40,703 nucleotides of DNA from Veronia pacifica. Lineage in GTDB: Bacteria > Pseudomonadota > Gammaproteobacteria > Enterobacterales > Vibrionaceae. Each line of letters starts with the position of its first letter. The first letter of the stretch is position 1. Below are positions 23,858 through 32,502 of this stretch, piece by piece. A program made the position numbers and the translations under genes. The notes beneath the pieces were generated by a model. That model did no database searches. It was not told where the DNA came from and worked only from the letters and a program-made list of their open reading frames with translations. The DNA lies in assembly GCF_001707825.1 (NCBI RefSeq), contig NZ_LYBM01000044.1, positions 1 to 40,703 of the forward strand, read 5' to 3'.

Positions 23858-25234
23858 TCACGACCTCCCAAGGAGACAGGTGGGAGGTCGTGCTGATACA
23901 ACATTGATGGCAGAGCAGGCTGCCATCACAAGGAGTAGATTTCGTTCCAACGCGAGGAGGAAGATGAAATCAGGAAATTCGCGGATGATCATTTGTTCAC
24001 GCTCAGGACCAACGGATACCATGGTGACAGGGACACCAAGCAAATTCTCAATTCTTATCACATACTGCTGAGCGGCTTGTGGCAGATCCTCAAAGCATCG
24101 ACAACCCGTTATATCCTCATCCCAACCATCCATTTCCTCATAGACAGGTTGGAGACTTTCAGTTTGTGGCCAGATTGGATTATCGCTGTGTTCACCTTGA
24201 TATTCGACACAGATCTTCAGACCGCTAAGCCCTGAGAGGCAATCAAGTTTTGTCAGGGCAATTTCTGTCGCTGCTTGCAGTGAGACACCATTTCGGGTGG
24301 CGACGACATCAAAGTATCCCATGTCTCTTGGCCTGCCCGTTACCGCGCCATACTCATTAGAAGCCTCGCGGAATGCATCTTGCTCTTCCATTGCGGTGAC
24401 CAGTGTTCCCTTGCCTACTGATGAACTGAACGCTTTGGCGACAGCGATAACGCGCTCGGGACTTAGCGCAGGTAAACCACTGCCAATGCCCGCATAGGCA
24501 GATACCACATGAGAAGAGGTGGTCCATGGATATTCTCCATAAGTAACATCTCTCCCGGCACCCAACTGTGCTTCAAATAGCAGCGTCTGACCGTTTTTCT
24601 GGATATGATTCAGAGGTTGAGTGACGTCGCAAATTGCGTCACGCCACGGTGCAGAAATGGTTAACAACCAGTCCGCCAGTTGATCTGCTGTTTGGTCCAT
24701 CTTGATATCAGGGTAAAGTCCTTTTAGCTGGGGCAGTTTCCAATCTAACCAGAATTGAAGGCGCTCGCGCAGCACCTCAGGCTGTTTCAGCCAGCCAACC
24801 AGAATCCCCTTTTTCATGACTCTGTCACCGTAGGCTGGCGCAATCCCCTGACGGGTTGAGCCATAGGCAAAATCACCCAAACGCTGCTCTTCTGAGATAT
24901 CTTCAACAGCATGCAGAGGTAGGCACAGTGTGGCTCGGTCGGAAATACACAGATTAACTGTGACACCTGCAGCATTAACTTCAGCCAGCTCTTCACTCAG
25001 TGCCTGTGGGCTGATCACCATTCCCGGACCAAGCACAGCAAGACAGTCAGGATTAAATATGCCGCTGGGTAACTGGTGGAGCTTAAACGTGCCGTGTTGA
25101 TTTACTACCGTATGCCCGGCGTTGTTACCGCCCTGAAAACGGATACTTGCTGAGGCAGATTCTGCCAGATAATCAACGAGACGACCTTTACCCTCGTCTC
25201 CCCAGTTCGCGCCTACCACAACGATTGATGACAT
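23858..25234 (-). CDS. Divergent adenylosuccinate-synthetase paralogue
   Basis: This 458-residue protein is clearly PurA-like: WGDEGKG with Asp13, NNAGHT with His41, and later SVGPEREQMIIREF, where normal PurA ends within a few residues. Regions that bind IMP and aspartate differ from E. coli PurA: TTGRGIGPAY is STRQGIAPAY, the Arg of ARRG is Lys, GAQGTLLDIDHG is AQLGAGRDVTYG, and TGRRRRTGW is TGRPRDMGY. PurA couples GTP to aspartate addition onto IMP; this copy probably ligates another amino acid or nucleotide-like acceptor. A C-terminal tail of about 34 extra residues runs through two perfect hairpins, suggesting a lost stop. It is divergent from a LysR gene and heads the cluster with the deaminase and GNATs. 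Confidence 0.82.
   Translation of the reverse strand: MSSIVVVGANWGDEGKGRLVDYLAESASASIRFQGGNNAGHTVVNQHGTFKLHQLPSGIFNPDCLAVLGPGMVISPQALSEELAEVNAAGVTVNLCISDRATLCLPLHAVEDISEEQRLGDFAYGSTRQGIAPAYGDRVMKKGILVGWLKQPEVLRERLQFWLDWKLPQLKGLYPDIKMDQTADQLADWLLTISAPWRDAICDVTQPLNHIQKNGQTLLFEAQLGAGRDVTYGEYPWTTSSHVVSAYAGIGSGLPALSPERVIAVAKAFSSSVGKGTLVTAMEEQDAFREASNEYGAVTGRPRDMGYFDVVATRNGVSLQAATEIALTKLDCLSGLSGLKICVEYQGEHSDNPIWPQTESLQPVYEEMDGWDEDITGCRCFEDLPQAAQQYVIRIENLLGVPVTMVSVGPEREQMIIREFPDFIFLLALERNLLLVMAACSAINVVSARPPTCLLGRS
23859..23892 (-). repeat. Perfect 11-bp inverted repeat at the end of the PurA-like gene
   Basis: CACGACCTCCC (23859-23869) and GGGAGGTCGTG (23882-23892) are exact inverted copies 12 bases apart, ending one base before the stop codon's last base. 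This looks like a terminator stem but lacks a T-tract and lies inside the coding frame. Confidence 0.8.
23906..23927 (-). repeat. Second inverted repeat in the tail of the PurA-like gene
   Basis: GATGGCAG and CTGCCATC form a perfect 8-bp stem with a 6-base loop. With the neighbouring 11-bp repeat it resembles 3' untranslated structure now inside the reading frame. Confidence 0.75.
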
Positions 25235-25295
25235 GATTTTTTCCCGACGTTAAAAAGTGACCCACAAAGAGTAAGCCGGGGCTTAACATAATAGA

Positions 25296-25312
25296 AATTA
25301 ATTGTTTTAATT
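25296..25312. promoter_or_regulatory. Possible LysR operator between the LysR and PurA-like genes
   Basis: AATTAA and TTAATT flank TTGTT, giving a palindrome with a T-N11-A core as LysR regulators often use. It lies in the 104-base divergent region, 27 bases before the LysR start. Confidence 0.45.
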
Positions 25313-25338
25313 GGTTTGATAATTATTTCATATGGGAA

Positions 25339-26205
25339 ATGGCTTTTATGCTTGATTCAAACTGGCTAAAAACCTTTGTCACCCTGGCGGAAGTCAGACA
25401 TTTTGGCAAAACCGCCGACGCACTTCATATGACCCAGCCCAATGTGAGTCTGCACATCAAACAACTTGAAACCGCAACACGATCGCGCCTGATAGAACGA
25501 AATCCCTTCCAGCTGACACAAGCAGGTTTGCGTCTTTTACAAACCGCCACCTCGATACTTAACGAACTTCAAGTTTGCCAGTCGGATCTTAATGCCATAA
25601 ACGATCTGGAACTTGGCACTGTCTCTATTGCCGCCAGTGATATTGTTTCACGCGCATTTCTGATCACACCCTGCCAACGGTTCAAAGACCGTTTTCCGGG
25701 TATCGATTTATTCCTGTACAACACCACATCGGATCAGGCCGCCGAGAGAGTGAAAAGCGCGCAGGCAGATATTGGCTTTGTTATCGATCACAAGCCCCTA
25801 CCTTCACTCCATTACTCGCAGTTAGCAGACATCAAGTGGTGTGCGTTAGGCGAAAACCCATTTGAAAAGAAGACAGAAAAAGGGCTGACATTAATTCTTC
25901 TGGGTGACGATACACGTACCAGACGACTGATGGATCAGGCGCTGCCCAAACTCGGGCTAAAAGATTATAGAGTGATGGAAGTCGGTAGTGTCGATGCACA
26001 GATAGATTGGGCAGAAGCAGGGTTTGGCACTGCTATTCTGCCCACATTTACTTTACGACCCAACCGAATGCTGCAGCAAACAGTGACCCCTTTACCAGAC
26101 TTTCCATCGACTGAATTTGGCTACATCCTCAGGCAAAATCAAGTACTGTCGAAAGCTGCCAAACAACTGTTGAGCTGGATTGAAGGCTCTCATGATGATT
26201 TTTAG
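25339..26205 (+). CDS. LysR-family transcriptional regulator
   Basis: This 288-residue protein has the LysR winged helix-turn-helix at the N-terminus (WLKTFVTLAEVRHFGKTADA, then TQPNVSLHIKQLE) and a co-inducer domain from about residue 90 (GTVSIAASD). LysR proteins typically control a divergent neighbour, here the PurA-like cluster. Two starts are possible: ATG at 25339, or ATG at 25348, which sits a better distance from GGGAA. The gene converges with the GH18 gene, only 21 bases apart. The co-inducer is unknown. Confidence 0.88.
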   Translation: MAFMLDSNWLKTFVTLAEVRHFGKTADALHMTQPNVSLHIKQLETATRSRLIERNPFQLTQAGLRLLQTATSILNELQVCQSDLNAINDLELGTVSIAASDIVSRAFLITPCQRFKDRFPGIDLFLYNTTSDQAAERVKSAQADIGFVIDHKPLPSLHYSQLADIKWCALGENPFEKKTEKGLTLILLGDDTRTRRLMDQALPKLGLKDYRVMEVGSVDAQIDWAEAGFGTAILPTFTLRPNRMLQQTVTPLPDFPSTEFGYILRQNQVLSKAAKQLLSWIEGSHDDF

Positions 26206-26226
26206 TGCTGCCAAATGCTTGCGATC

Positions 26227-27351
26227 TTATCTGGTAAACTCAGGGGTGAGTGCAGAGTGGAGCGCGGATAGCAAGTCTTGACCGTGATCCTGAGTTAACT
26301 CCCAGACCATGGCACCGGCAAGATTTCGTCGTTTAACATATCGTCCTTTTTCCGTTACTGCTCTCGCTCCATCAAATGTGATAAATGTTTTACCATCAAA
26401 AAGATAATCTGCCTTGGCATCATCATCCCAGCGAAGCGAGAAGCCTTTTTTCTGGCTATAACGCCGAACGAGATCTTTGTATTCAATCGCTTCTGGGATT
26501 GGGTTTTCAAATGGCTGAAAAAGACCCCGCTGCTTTTTTTGGCTGTCCGTCCAACTGTAACCATAAAAAGGAATACCCAATACCAACTTATCGGAGGGCA
26601 CTCCCATTGCAAGATATGCTGAGACAGCCTGATCAACACTGATCGCCGGATTAATTGGATTATCGCGGTTGGCGAAAAGGTTAGCGTGATGGGCACCAAT
26701 CTGCCCCCAGGGGCCAAAGAAATCATATCCCATGATATTTATATGATCGACATACTGACTGATCTTATCCACCTCGGTATGCTGATAAGACCATATTTGT
26801 GTGCCGGCGGCATAGGATAGTTGATAATATTTACCCGTCGTCTTTTCCAGCTCATCGAACGCTAACCTAATATCAGCCATCAACGCGGTAAAATTTTTCT
26901 TGTCCTCACTGCGGGCCACTTTTTTCCCCCAGCCGTTATGACCCGGATACTCCCAATCAATGTCTATTCCATCGAGTTGATATGTACCAATCATTGTGGT
27001 CAGGCTTTCAATAAACTGTTGACGGCTTTCCGTTGTCAGTCCCATATCGGAAAATCCATCAGCTTCTCCCCCACCCACTGACAGGATCAGCTTAATATGC
27101 GGGTAAAGTTGCTTCAGACGGAGAGCCTGAAGCATTTGTGTCTGATATCGCTCATTATCATCGATTTCTGCTTCACCCTTGTCTGAAATACGGGCAAAGG
27201 CCAGTTTGATATGTGTCACTAAATGCCCTGGAACATCATCAGCAGCCCAGACTTTCCAAAGAGGGAGATAGGCGCTGATGATCTTTTTTTCCTTGGCGTG
27301 ACTAAAAGGGATAAAGCTCAGTATTAATATAATTAAATATACTCTTGTCAT
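26227..27351 (-). CDS. Secreted GH18 glycosidase (chitinase-like)
   Basis: This 374-residue protein starts with a signal peptide (MTRVYLIILILSFIPFSHA) and contains the GH18 catalytic DGIDIDWEYPG (DxxDxDxE, all acidic residues present). Other GH18 strands are present: KLILSVGGG, INIMGYDFFGPWG, and a C-terminal MVWELTQDHG. GH18 enzymes cleave beta-1,4 GlcNAc linkages of chitin or related glycans. No chitin-binding domain is seen. ATG at 27351 starts one base after the acyltransferase stop, so it is translated with the polysaccharide operon. That favours a role in trimming or releasing the polymer made by the operon rather than free chitin digestion, though both are possible. Confidence 0.88.
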   Translation of the reverse strand: MTRVYLIILILSFIPFSHAKEKKIISAYLPLWKVWAADDVPGHLVTHIKLAFARISDKGEAEIDDNERYQTQMLQALRLKQLYPHIKLILSVGGGEADGFSDMGLTTESRQQFIESLTTMIGTYQLDGIDIDWEYPGHNGWGKKVARSEDKKNFTALMADIRLAFDELEKTTGKYYQLSYAAGTQIWSYQHTEVDKISQYVDHINIMGYDFFGPWGQIGAHHANLFANRDNPINPAISVDQAVSAYLAMGVPSDKLVLGIPFYGYSWTDSQKKQRGLFQPFENPIPEAIEYKDLVRRYSQKKGFSLRWDDDAKADYLFDGKTFITFDGARAVTEKGRYVKRRNLAGAMVWELTQDHGQDLLSALHSALTPEFTR

Positions 27352-27352
27352 T

Positions 27353-28444
27353 TTATGCCCCAAGATATCGCGCAACTCTTTGATGAAGATTAAAGAGTTT
27401 TATGATGACAAAACTCACCACCAGCACGAGTAGCGAATCGACCACTATTCGACTGACCAAGGTAATACTCTGCCCGAAATCCATGTGGCGCATGACCAAA
27501 TCCTGCACAATCATATGAATAAAATAGATACCAAATGTGGCTGCACTGATGGAAACAATCAATACGCGAAGTTTATCTGGCAGTCCCTCCCACGAACGAT
27601 GCTTACAAACCAAAAATAGAGCCGTTGAAGTGAACAAGTTTGTAATTGCGAAAGGATGGTAGAAACTCTCGACCAGCTGGCCAGCATCTACAGTCATCAA
27701 AAATGTCGCCAGCGGGGTTACTAAAAGGCTTAAACCTCCCATCCAATAAAATACGTTTCGCCATTGAGATGGCATATCAAAGCGATAGAGGTAGTACCCC
27801 AGAATAAAGTAACCGGTATGCTCGGCCGCAATGGGGATATCAATATTCACCAATGGATAGCGAAAGCCATTATTGAAGTGTGCATAAACCTGCTGAATAG
27901 TAAAAAGACATACGGTCACGACAAACCACAATATCAGCAAATAACGAATTTCCATCTCCTGAGCCCCGTACACTGCGCGATGTATAAAGGGAGAAACGAG
28001 GTATATCGCAGTGATGACGTACATAAACCACAAATGACTATAAACATCGTTAGAAGCAAACTCGACTATAGCCTTCTTAGCAAGATCTATTACAGACAAG
28101 GACTGAGTCTCAAACATCAGATATTTATAGAGCGTGTAAATAATTGACCAAATGATAAAGGGGATACCAAGCTTTATTATTCGTCGCTTTGCAACCGTCA
28201 ACGGATCTTCATCTAACTTTCCATTCAATAGCAGTGCTCCGCTAAGCATCAAGAAGATTGGAATCGCAAATCTTGATGTTGAGTTAAGGACATTAGCAAA
28301 CCACCATGTTACTCCCTCATATGTTTGATAATTAGTGACAAAGTAACCTGTTATATGAATAGCAATGACACCAAGTATTGCGATGGTGCGGAGTAAATCT
28401 AAAAAGAATACCCGATTAATATATGTCGTATTATTCACTTTCAT
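27353..28444 (-). CDS. Acyltransferase-3 family membrane protein
   Basis: This 363-residue integral membrane protein has about ten hydrophobic segments. The N-terminal FLDLLRTIAILGVIAIHITGYF, starting near residue 14, carries the conserved Arg and His of the acyltransferase-3 (OafA/NodX/WecH-like) family. These proteins move acetyl or other acyl groups across the membrane onto sugars. It begins 4 bases after the glycosyltransferase stop and ends one base before the GH18 start, so it likely decorates the same glycan. The specific acyl group cannot be told. Confidence 0.85.
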   Translation of the reverse strand: MKVNNTTYINRVFFLDLLRTIAILGVIAIHITGYFVTNYQTYEGVTWWFANVLNSTSRFAIPIFLMLSGALLLNGKLDEDPLTVAKRRIIKLGIPFIIWSIIYTLYKYLMFETQSLSVIDLAKKAIVEFASNDVYSHLWFMYVITAIYLVSPFIHRAVYGAQEMEIRYLLILWFVVTVCLFTIQQVYAHFNNGFRYPLVNIDIPIAAEHTGYFILGYYLYRFDMPSQWRNVFYWMGGLSLLVTPLATFLMTVDAGQLVESFYHPFAITNLFTSTALFLVCKHRSWEGLPDKLRVLIVSISAATFGIYFIHMIVQDLVMRHMDFGQSITLVSRIVVDSLLVLVVSFVIIKLFNLHQRVARYLGA

Positions 28445-28448
28445 ACCT

Positions 28449-29792
28449 CTATACTATCGATATTTCGCCTTTGCGTTGTGGTTTACCCCATTTACTTTTT
28501 CCAAAGAAGTAAGAAATAGTTCCGCCTATAACAAACAAGCTACTTATTAAGCGAAAGAAAAGTAGATCTACGGGAAAAAATGCAATAATTCGAAGGTAAT
28601 CCAACCGAGAGTATCGGAATCCTGTTTCTCTACTCTTTACCAAAGCAATAATATTTTGTAAGGATGAAAAGAATAATGATGTTCCTAACATAATAGCAGC
28701 GAGCGTATATGCAAAGGACTGCTCGGTAAAAATAAGTGATAAAAATACAAAAAGGTTGGTAAAAGCGACGAGGGTACCGAGTAGTAATGAATCAAGAAGA
28801 AAATATGCCGCAACACGTTTACTGAATACATTCAAAAATCCATCCCAATATACCAGAGCACAGTCAATAAATGCCTTTTGCCAGCGCAATCGCTGAGTGA
28901 GCAAGTTTTTAAAATCTTCTGGGCATTCGGTATAGCAGCATGCTTCTGGAATATATACCATATGTGCTTGCTTACCTTCAGATTTCTGTTGCTTGATGTA
29001 ACGCTGGGCCTTCAGAGTGATATCCATATCCTCTCCAACGGTACTTCGATAACCATCAATAGAAAAAAGAATGTCACGTTTAAATACTCCGAATGCACCG
29101 GCAATGACAAGCATGGAGCCCATTTTTGACTGGGCCGATTTTTGTACGAAAAAACCATATAAGTACTGAAGGACCTGATACCGAATGATTCCTTTGATAG
29201 AGAAGGTAGGTCTCAATACTTCATTTTCTTTTCTCATGCCCTGTGCAATATGAACAGTACCCCCTGCAGCAATAACACTATCGTCTATAAATGACTCGTT
29301 AATAAAGCTCAGAGAGGACTTGTCTAGCATACTGTCTGCATCAATAGTCACTATTAACTCATGATTTGCATTATCAATACCGGCATTCAATGCATCAGCC
29401 TTTCCGCCATTGTATTTATCAATAACATAAATATTTTTATGTGTTTTAGAGCGGTAAACAGCTTTTATCGCCTTATATTTAAGCTTATTTCTAATATTAA
29501 GTTGTGAAAGCTCTAAATCAAGATATTCGGTCAATAGCTCCATTGTTGAATCGGTTGATCCATCATTAATTATAATAGTTTCACGATTTTTATATTCGAG
29601 AGAATCAATCGCTACAATACAATTTTTAAGAACTAACTCTTCATTATAAGCAGGGACAAGAATGGACATACCTTTTTCTTCAGAAAGGCGACACGGCTTT
29701 TTTCTTATTTTATTTGAAAAAATAGCCATTGAAACATAAATTGTCTGAAATATTATAAATAATATAAATATTACTATTGATAAGGTTAACAT
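28449..29792 (-). CDS. Processive family-2 glycosyltransferase (PgaC/NodC-like)
   Basis: This 447-residue membrane protein has one N-terminal transmembrane helix (residues 1-25), a GT2 domain with NDGSTDS, DADSML, EDMDIT and QRLRWQ (the D, D, D, QxxRW set of processive synthases), then three to four C-terminal helices. The pattern matches poly-GlcNAc synthase PgaC, NodC and hyaluronan synthases. It probably polymerises a UDP-hexose or UDP-GlcNAc and exports the chain. AAGGAA precedes the ATG. Base composition is more AT-rich than the catabolic genes, suggesting separate acquisition. No PgaB-type deacetylase is seen; instead GH18 and acyltransferase genes follow. Confidence 0.87.
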   Translation of the reverse strand: MLTLSIVIFILFIIFQTIYVSMAIFSNKIRKKPCRLSEEKGMSILVPAYNEELVLKNCIVAIDSLEYKNRETIIINDGSTDSTMELLTEYLDLELSQLNIRNKLKYKAIKAVYRSKTHKNIYVIDKYNGGKADALNAGIDNANHELIVTIDADSMLDKSSLSFINESFIDDSVIAAGGTVHIAQGMRKENEVLRPTFSIKGIIRYQVLQYLYGFFVQKSAQSKMGSMLVIAGAFGVFKRDILFSIDGYRSTVGEDMDITLKAQRYIKQQKSEGKQAHMVYIPEACCYTECPEDFKNLLTQRLRWQKAFIDCALVYWDGFLNVFSKRVAAYFLLDSLLLGTLVAFTNLFVFLSLIFTEQSFAYTLAAIMLGTSLFFSSLQNIIALVKSRETGFRYSRLDYLRIIAFFPVDLLFFRLISSLFVIGGTISYFFGKSKWGKPQRKGEISIV

Positions 29793-30442
29793 TTAATTTC
29801 CTTGGAATTATTGTTTAATCAAGATATTAAAATCTATAAATGATGACGTAGAGATCTTTTTTTTATCATAATTATGTAATATTACTACTAATCAATATGA
29901 TTATTTTTGCATCTAATCGTGATTCTTATCAATTAAAAGATCAGCTCGGGTTCTTAATGAGTATTTACATATTCATTTATCACGATAAGAATCAAAAATA
30001 TTATGTAATTCACATTATCGTTATTTTCATTAATTCCAATAATCATCACTAAATGCAATATTTATTGTCACAATAAAAACATTTCTGTAACTTACTTTCA
30101 CTTTTTTCTCGTTTACCAAAAACATATCGTGGTTAGATGAAAGAAAATGAATCAGCGGCTGAGGAAAATTGAGCTAATCGCTCCCGTTGATTGATCACAT
30201 CTTAGACGGGGTCTGCCAGTTTCAGTTTTCATCTATTCAACAGTTTAAAAAGATTACGCAGCAAAATATCTATCGATTATCATCAATCAGTGGCGGATAA
30301 TTGGCGGGTCGCGGCGGGAAAACGGCGTTTTTCACAGCATATAAATACCTTACACTCGCTGAATATGTGAGAAAACTAATGCGTACACCCAGACAACCAG
30401 AGTCCTGCATCTTTAGCGTGTCTGGGTAGAGGAGGATGAATA
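29793..30442. other. AT-rich divergent intergenic region
   Basis: About 650 bases without a supported gene separate the glycan operon from the XRE gene. The stretch contains inverted 10-mers at 29921-29930 and 29984-29993 and probably promoters in both directions. Confidence 0.6.
29921..29993. repeat. Widely spaced inverted 10-mers (GATTCTTATC / GATAAGAATC)
   Basis: GATTCTTATC at 29921-29930 and its exact reverse complement at 29984-29993 lie 63 bp apart, about six helical turns, 130-200 bases upstream of the glycosyltransferase. The phasing would suit two regulator sites on one DNA face. Confidence 0.5.
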
Positions 30443-30895
30443 ATGTTAAACGGTCGCACCATCAGAGAAAAAAGATTAGGGCGGGGTTGGTCACAAGAGC
30501 AACTGGCATCAGTATCAGGACTTGGTCTGAGAACCATACAGCGAATAGAAACAGACGGTAGTTGTTCGCTCGAATCACAACAAGCTCTGGCTGCCGTATT
30601 AGAGAATCCTCTTTCCGAGCTGACTGACAACGCTCACATACCTCCGGCATCAGCCAAAAAAAGGGAGTTTGACGATCAAGACTTATCAAACTTTACCTTC
30701 AGTAATGTCAATCTTGCTGAGGCTGCATTCAGCAATGTGAACCTGCATGCGAGCCACTTTAACAACATCCGTTTGTCCAATGCCAAATTCCACAATGTCA
30801 GTCTGGCAAATGTAGAGATCACTAATGCTGACATTTCCGGCCTGAAAATTAATGGAGTACTCATCAGCGAACTGTTTGCTAACCAGGCTAAGTAG
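30443..30895 (+). CDS. XRE helix-turn-helix / pentapeptide-repeat fusion
   Basis: This 150-residue protein has an XRE-type DNA-binding domain (residues 5-60, RGWSQEQLASVSGLGLRTIQ) followed by pentapeptide-like repeats (about residues 80-140, with SNFTFSNVNLAEAAFSNVNL as a sample). Pentapeptide repeats form a right-handed quadrilateral helix, used for protein contacts and in some cases for mimicking DNA. A strong GAGGAGG site precedes the ATG. It is 38 bases upstream of a DUF6434-like gene and probably cotranscribed. It is probably a regulator with an unusual sensing or oligomerisation domain; the target is unknown. Confidence 0.8.
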   Translation: MLNGRTIREKRLGRGWSQEQLASVSGLGLRTIQRIETDGSCSLESQQALAAVLENPLSELTDNAHIPPASAKKREFDDQDLSNFTFSNVNLAEAAFSNVNLHASHFNNIRLSNAKFHNVSLANVEITNADISGLKINGVLISELFANQAK

Positions 30896-30933
30896 GGCGA
30901 CCAACGACAGTATTCAGACCAAGAGGCGGAATA

Positions 30934-31143
30934 ATGAAATTTGATTGGCACAAAGACGACATAAACGCGCAGACGATCATCACGAGCCATTATCGCAATA
31001 CCCAGAATGTTAGGCGTTATTTCATTTCAGTATGCGGAGAGAGCTTCCGGTTTAACCGAGCGTTTATGGCATGGATGAAACAATCACAAGGCCTCACCAT
31101 GGGAGAGGCTGCCGAGCATTGGTGTCAGCAGTACAAAAAGTAA
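30934..31143 (+). CDS. Small DUF6434-like protein
   Basis: This 69-residue cytoplasmic protein has the text ITSHYRNTQNVRRYF and FNRAFMAWMKQSQG, which I recognise as the DUF6434 type, a small uncharacterised family. A GAGGCGGAA site precedes the ATG. It follows the XRE/pentapeptide gene by 38 bases and is closed by a clear terminator. No function is known. Confidence 0.7.
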   Translation: MKFDWHKDDINAQTIITSHYRNTQNVRRYFISVCGESFRFNRAFMAWMKQSQGLTMGEAAEHWCQQYKK

Positions 31144-31186
31144 TGACCTATTGCATCACTTTAAAAAAACGAAAGATAAATGAGAA

Positions 31187-31211
31187 AACGGCAGACAGCC
31201 TGCCGTTGTTT
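31187..31211. terminator. Bidirectional terminator
   Basis: AACGGCAG and CTGCCGTT form a perfect 8-bp stem with an ACAGC loop, with T residues on the plus side and A residues before it. It can serve the DUF6434-like gene and the converging methyltransferase. Confidence 0.8.
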
Positions 31212-31264
31212 TACTGATTAGGAATCAGTGGATCAGGAAATACAGTGAGCTGAAAGCAACCGAT

Positions 31265-32014
31265 TCAGCGCTTCCGTGCGACGCAAACCATACCTTTTGA
31301 GTCTGGCTGCAGAGGATCTGCCTCCCAGTTGCTAAAACGCGCTTCGACATCAAAACCAGCCTCGTCCAGCATAGCGATTATAGTCTCAAGCGGGCGGTAC
31401 TTGAGGTCTATACTGGAGAAAAACTGACTACCGTCCGGGTATTCACGTTTCTTTTCGAAATAAATGATATTGCGCTGTTCATCATATCGGACACGTTTGT
31501 AAAAGCGTCTGACATGGCGGCCTTGAGGATCGGTATAGCTGCCTGTTTCTCCCCAATCCGCATCCAGAGTCAGATTACTTCCAATCGGTAAACGGGTATC
31601 AAAAATAAAATATGCACCAGATACCAGTTGCCGTGAAAGGTTACTCAAAACAGATTCAAGCAACGGATCATCAAGAAAGGTCTGAAACGCATTTCCAGTC
31701 ATTACCGCAATATCATAAGGTTCATCGGCAACAAAACGCGTCGCATCCGCTTCAATAAACTCGATATTATCAAGATGGCGAGCCTTTCTGATAGCTGTTG
31801 CCAGCATCTGCGGCTGAATATCTACGCCAGTGGTAAACGTAAGTTTTTCTGCCAAAGGCACAGTCACAATACCTGTACCACAGCAAAGATCGAGTAAGCG
31901 CTTGGCACCGCTTTTATCGATATAACGTTGAATTAAAGCGATATCTGCCTCGTAGAGATGTGAGTATTCACAGTCGTAATCATCACCACAAAAAAATTCA
32001 GATAAATCCTGCAA
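31265..32014 (-). CDS. Class I SAM-dependent methyltransferase
   Basis: This 249-residue protein has the SAM-binding motif LLDLCCGTGIVTVPLAEK (about residues 40-57), followed by GVDIQPQML and EADATRF, and an acceptor-side C-terminal half. It should transfer a methyl group to a small molecule, but the substrate is not indicated by sequence or neighbours. The start is a TTG at 32014, with GGGAG 7 bases upstream. It is a single-gene unit converging on the DUF6434-like gene. Confidence 0.85.
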   Translation of the reverse strand: MQDLSEFFCGDDYDCEYSHLYEADIALIQRYIDKSGAKRLLDLCCGTGIVTVPLAEKLTFTTGVDIQPQMLATAIRKARHLDNIEFIEADATRFVADEPYDIAVMTGNAFQTFLDDPLLESVLSNLSRQLVSGAYFIFDTRLPIGSNLTLDADWGETGSYTDPQGRHVRRFYKRVRYDEQRNIIYFEKKREYPDGSQFFSSIDLKYRPLETIIAMLDEAGFDVEARFSNWEADPLQPDSKGMVCVARKR

Positions 32015-32502
32015 AGGTTAACTCCCGGATAAAAATACATGTGAAATACCTTACCCATGCCTAAAAAGTATGAGTCAATTTTTCATACATTACGATTGAT
32101 AAGGCTAATCAACGTAAAGCACGGAAAAATAAGACTATTTTAGTTACTTAGTTATGGGAAGACTAGTAGAAACAGAATGCGAACAATATCTATAAATAGC
32201 GAATAAATGTAAGTTTCTTGAGTTAGTACTTATTTATTATATTTCGAGGGTGAGTCGTATAATGATTTCCGCTTTAACACATAAGGTGTAAAAAAAACAA
32301 ATCAAAGGAGTGGTCGTGTGGGTGAATTAATAATAACAGCCATACTTAAACATTGAGGTATAACTAATAAAGTGATTTTTTATATATTATCGGGTGAGCG
32401 CTGTGAAAAATAATAAAATTTGCTGACCTCATTCTCTGTTAACACCTATAAAATACATATTAAAACAATAGGCGCAGTTAATGAGGTCAGGTTTATCGTT
32501 TA
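32015..32502. other. Intergenic region between methyltransferase and membrane protein
   Basis: About 490 AT-rich bases. The only coding-like element is a 12-codon frame from GTG 32318 to TGA 32356 with AAGGAG 7 bases upstream (start Met-Gly-Glu-Leu-Ile-Ile). It may be a tiny peptide or the start of a decayed gene; support is weak. Confidence 0.4.
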
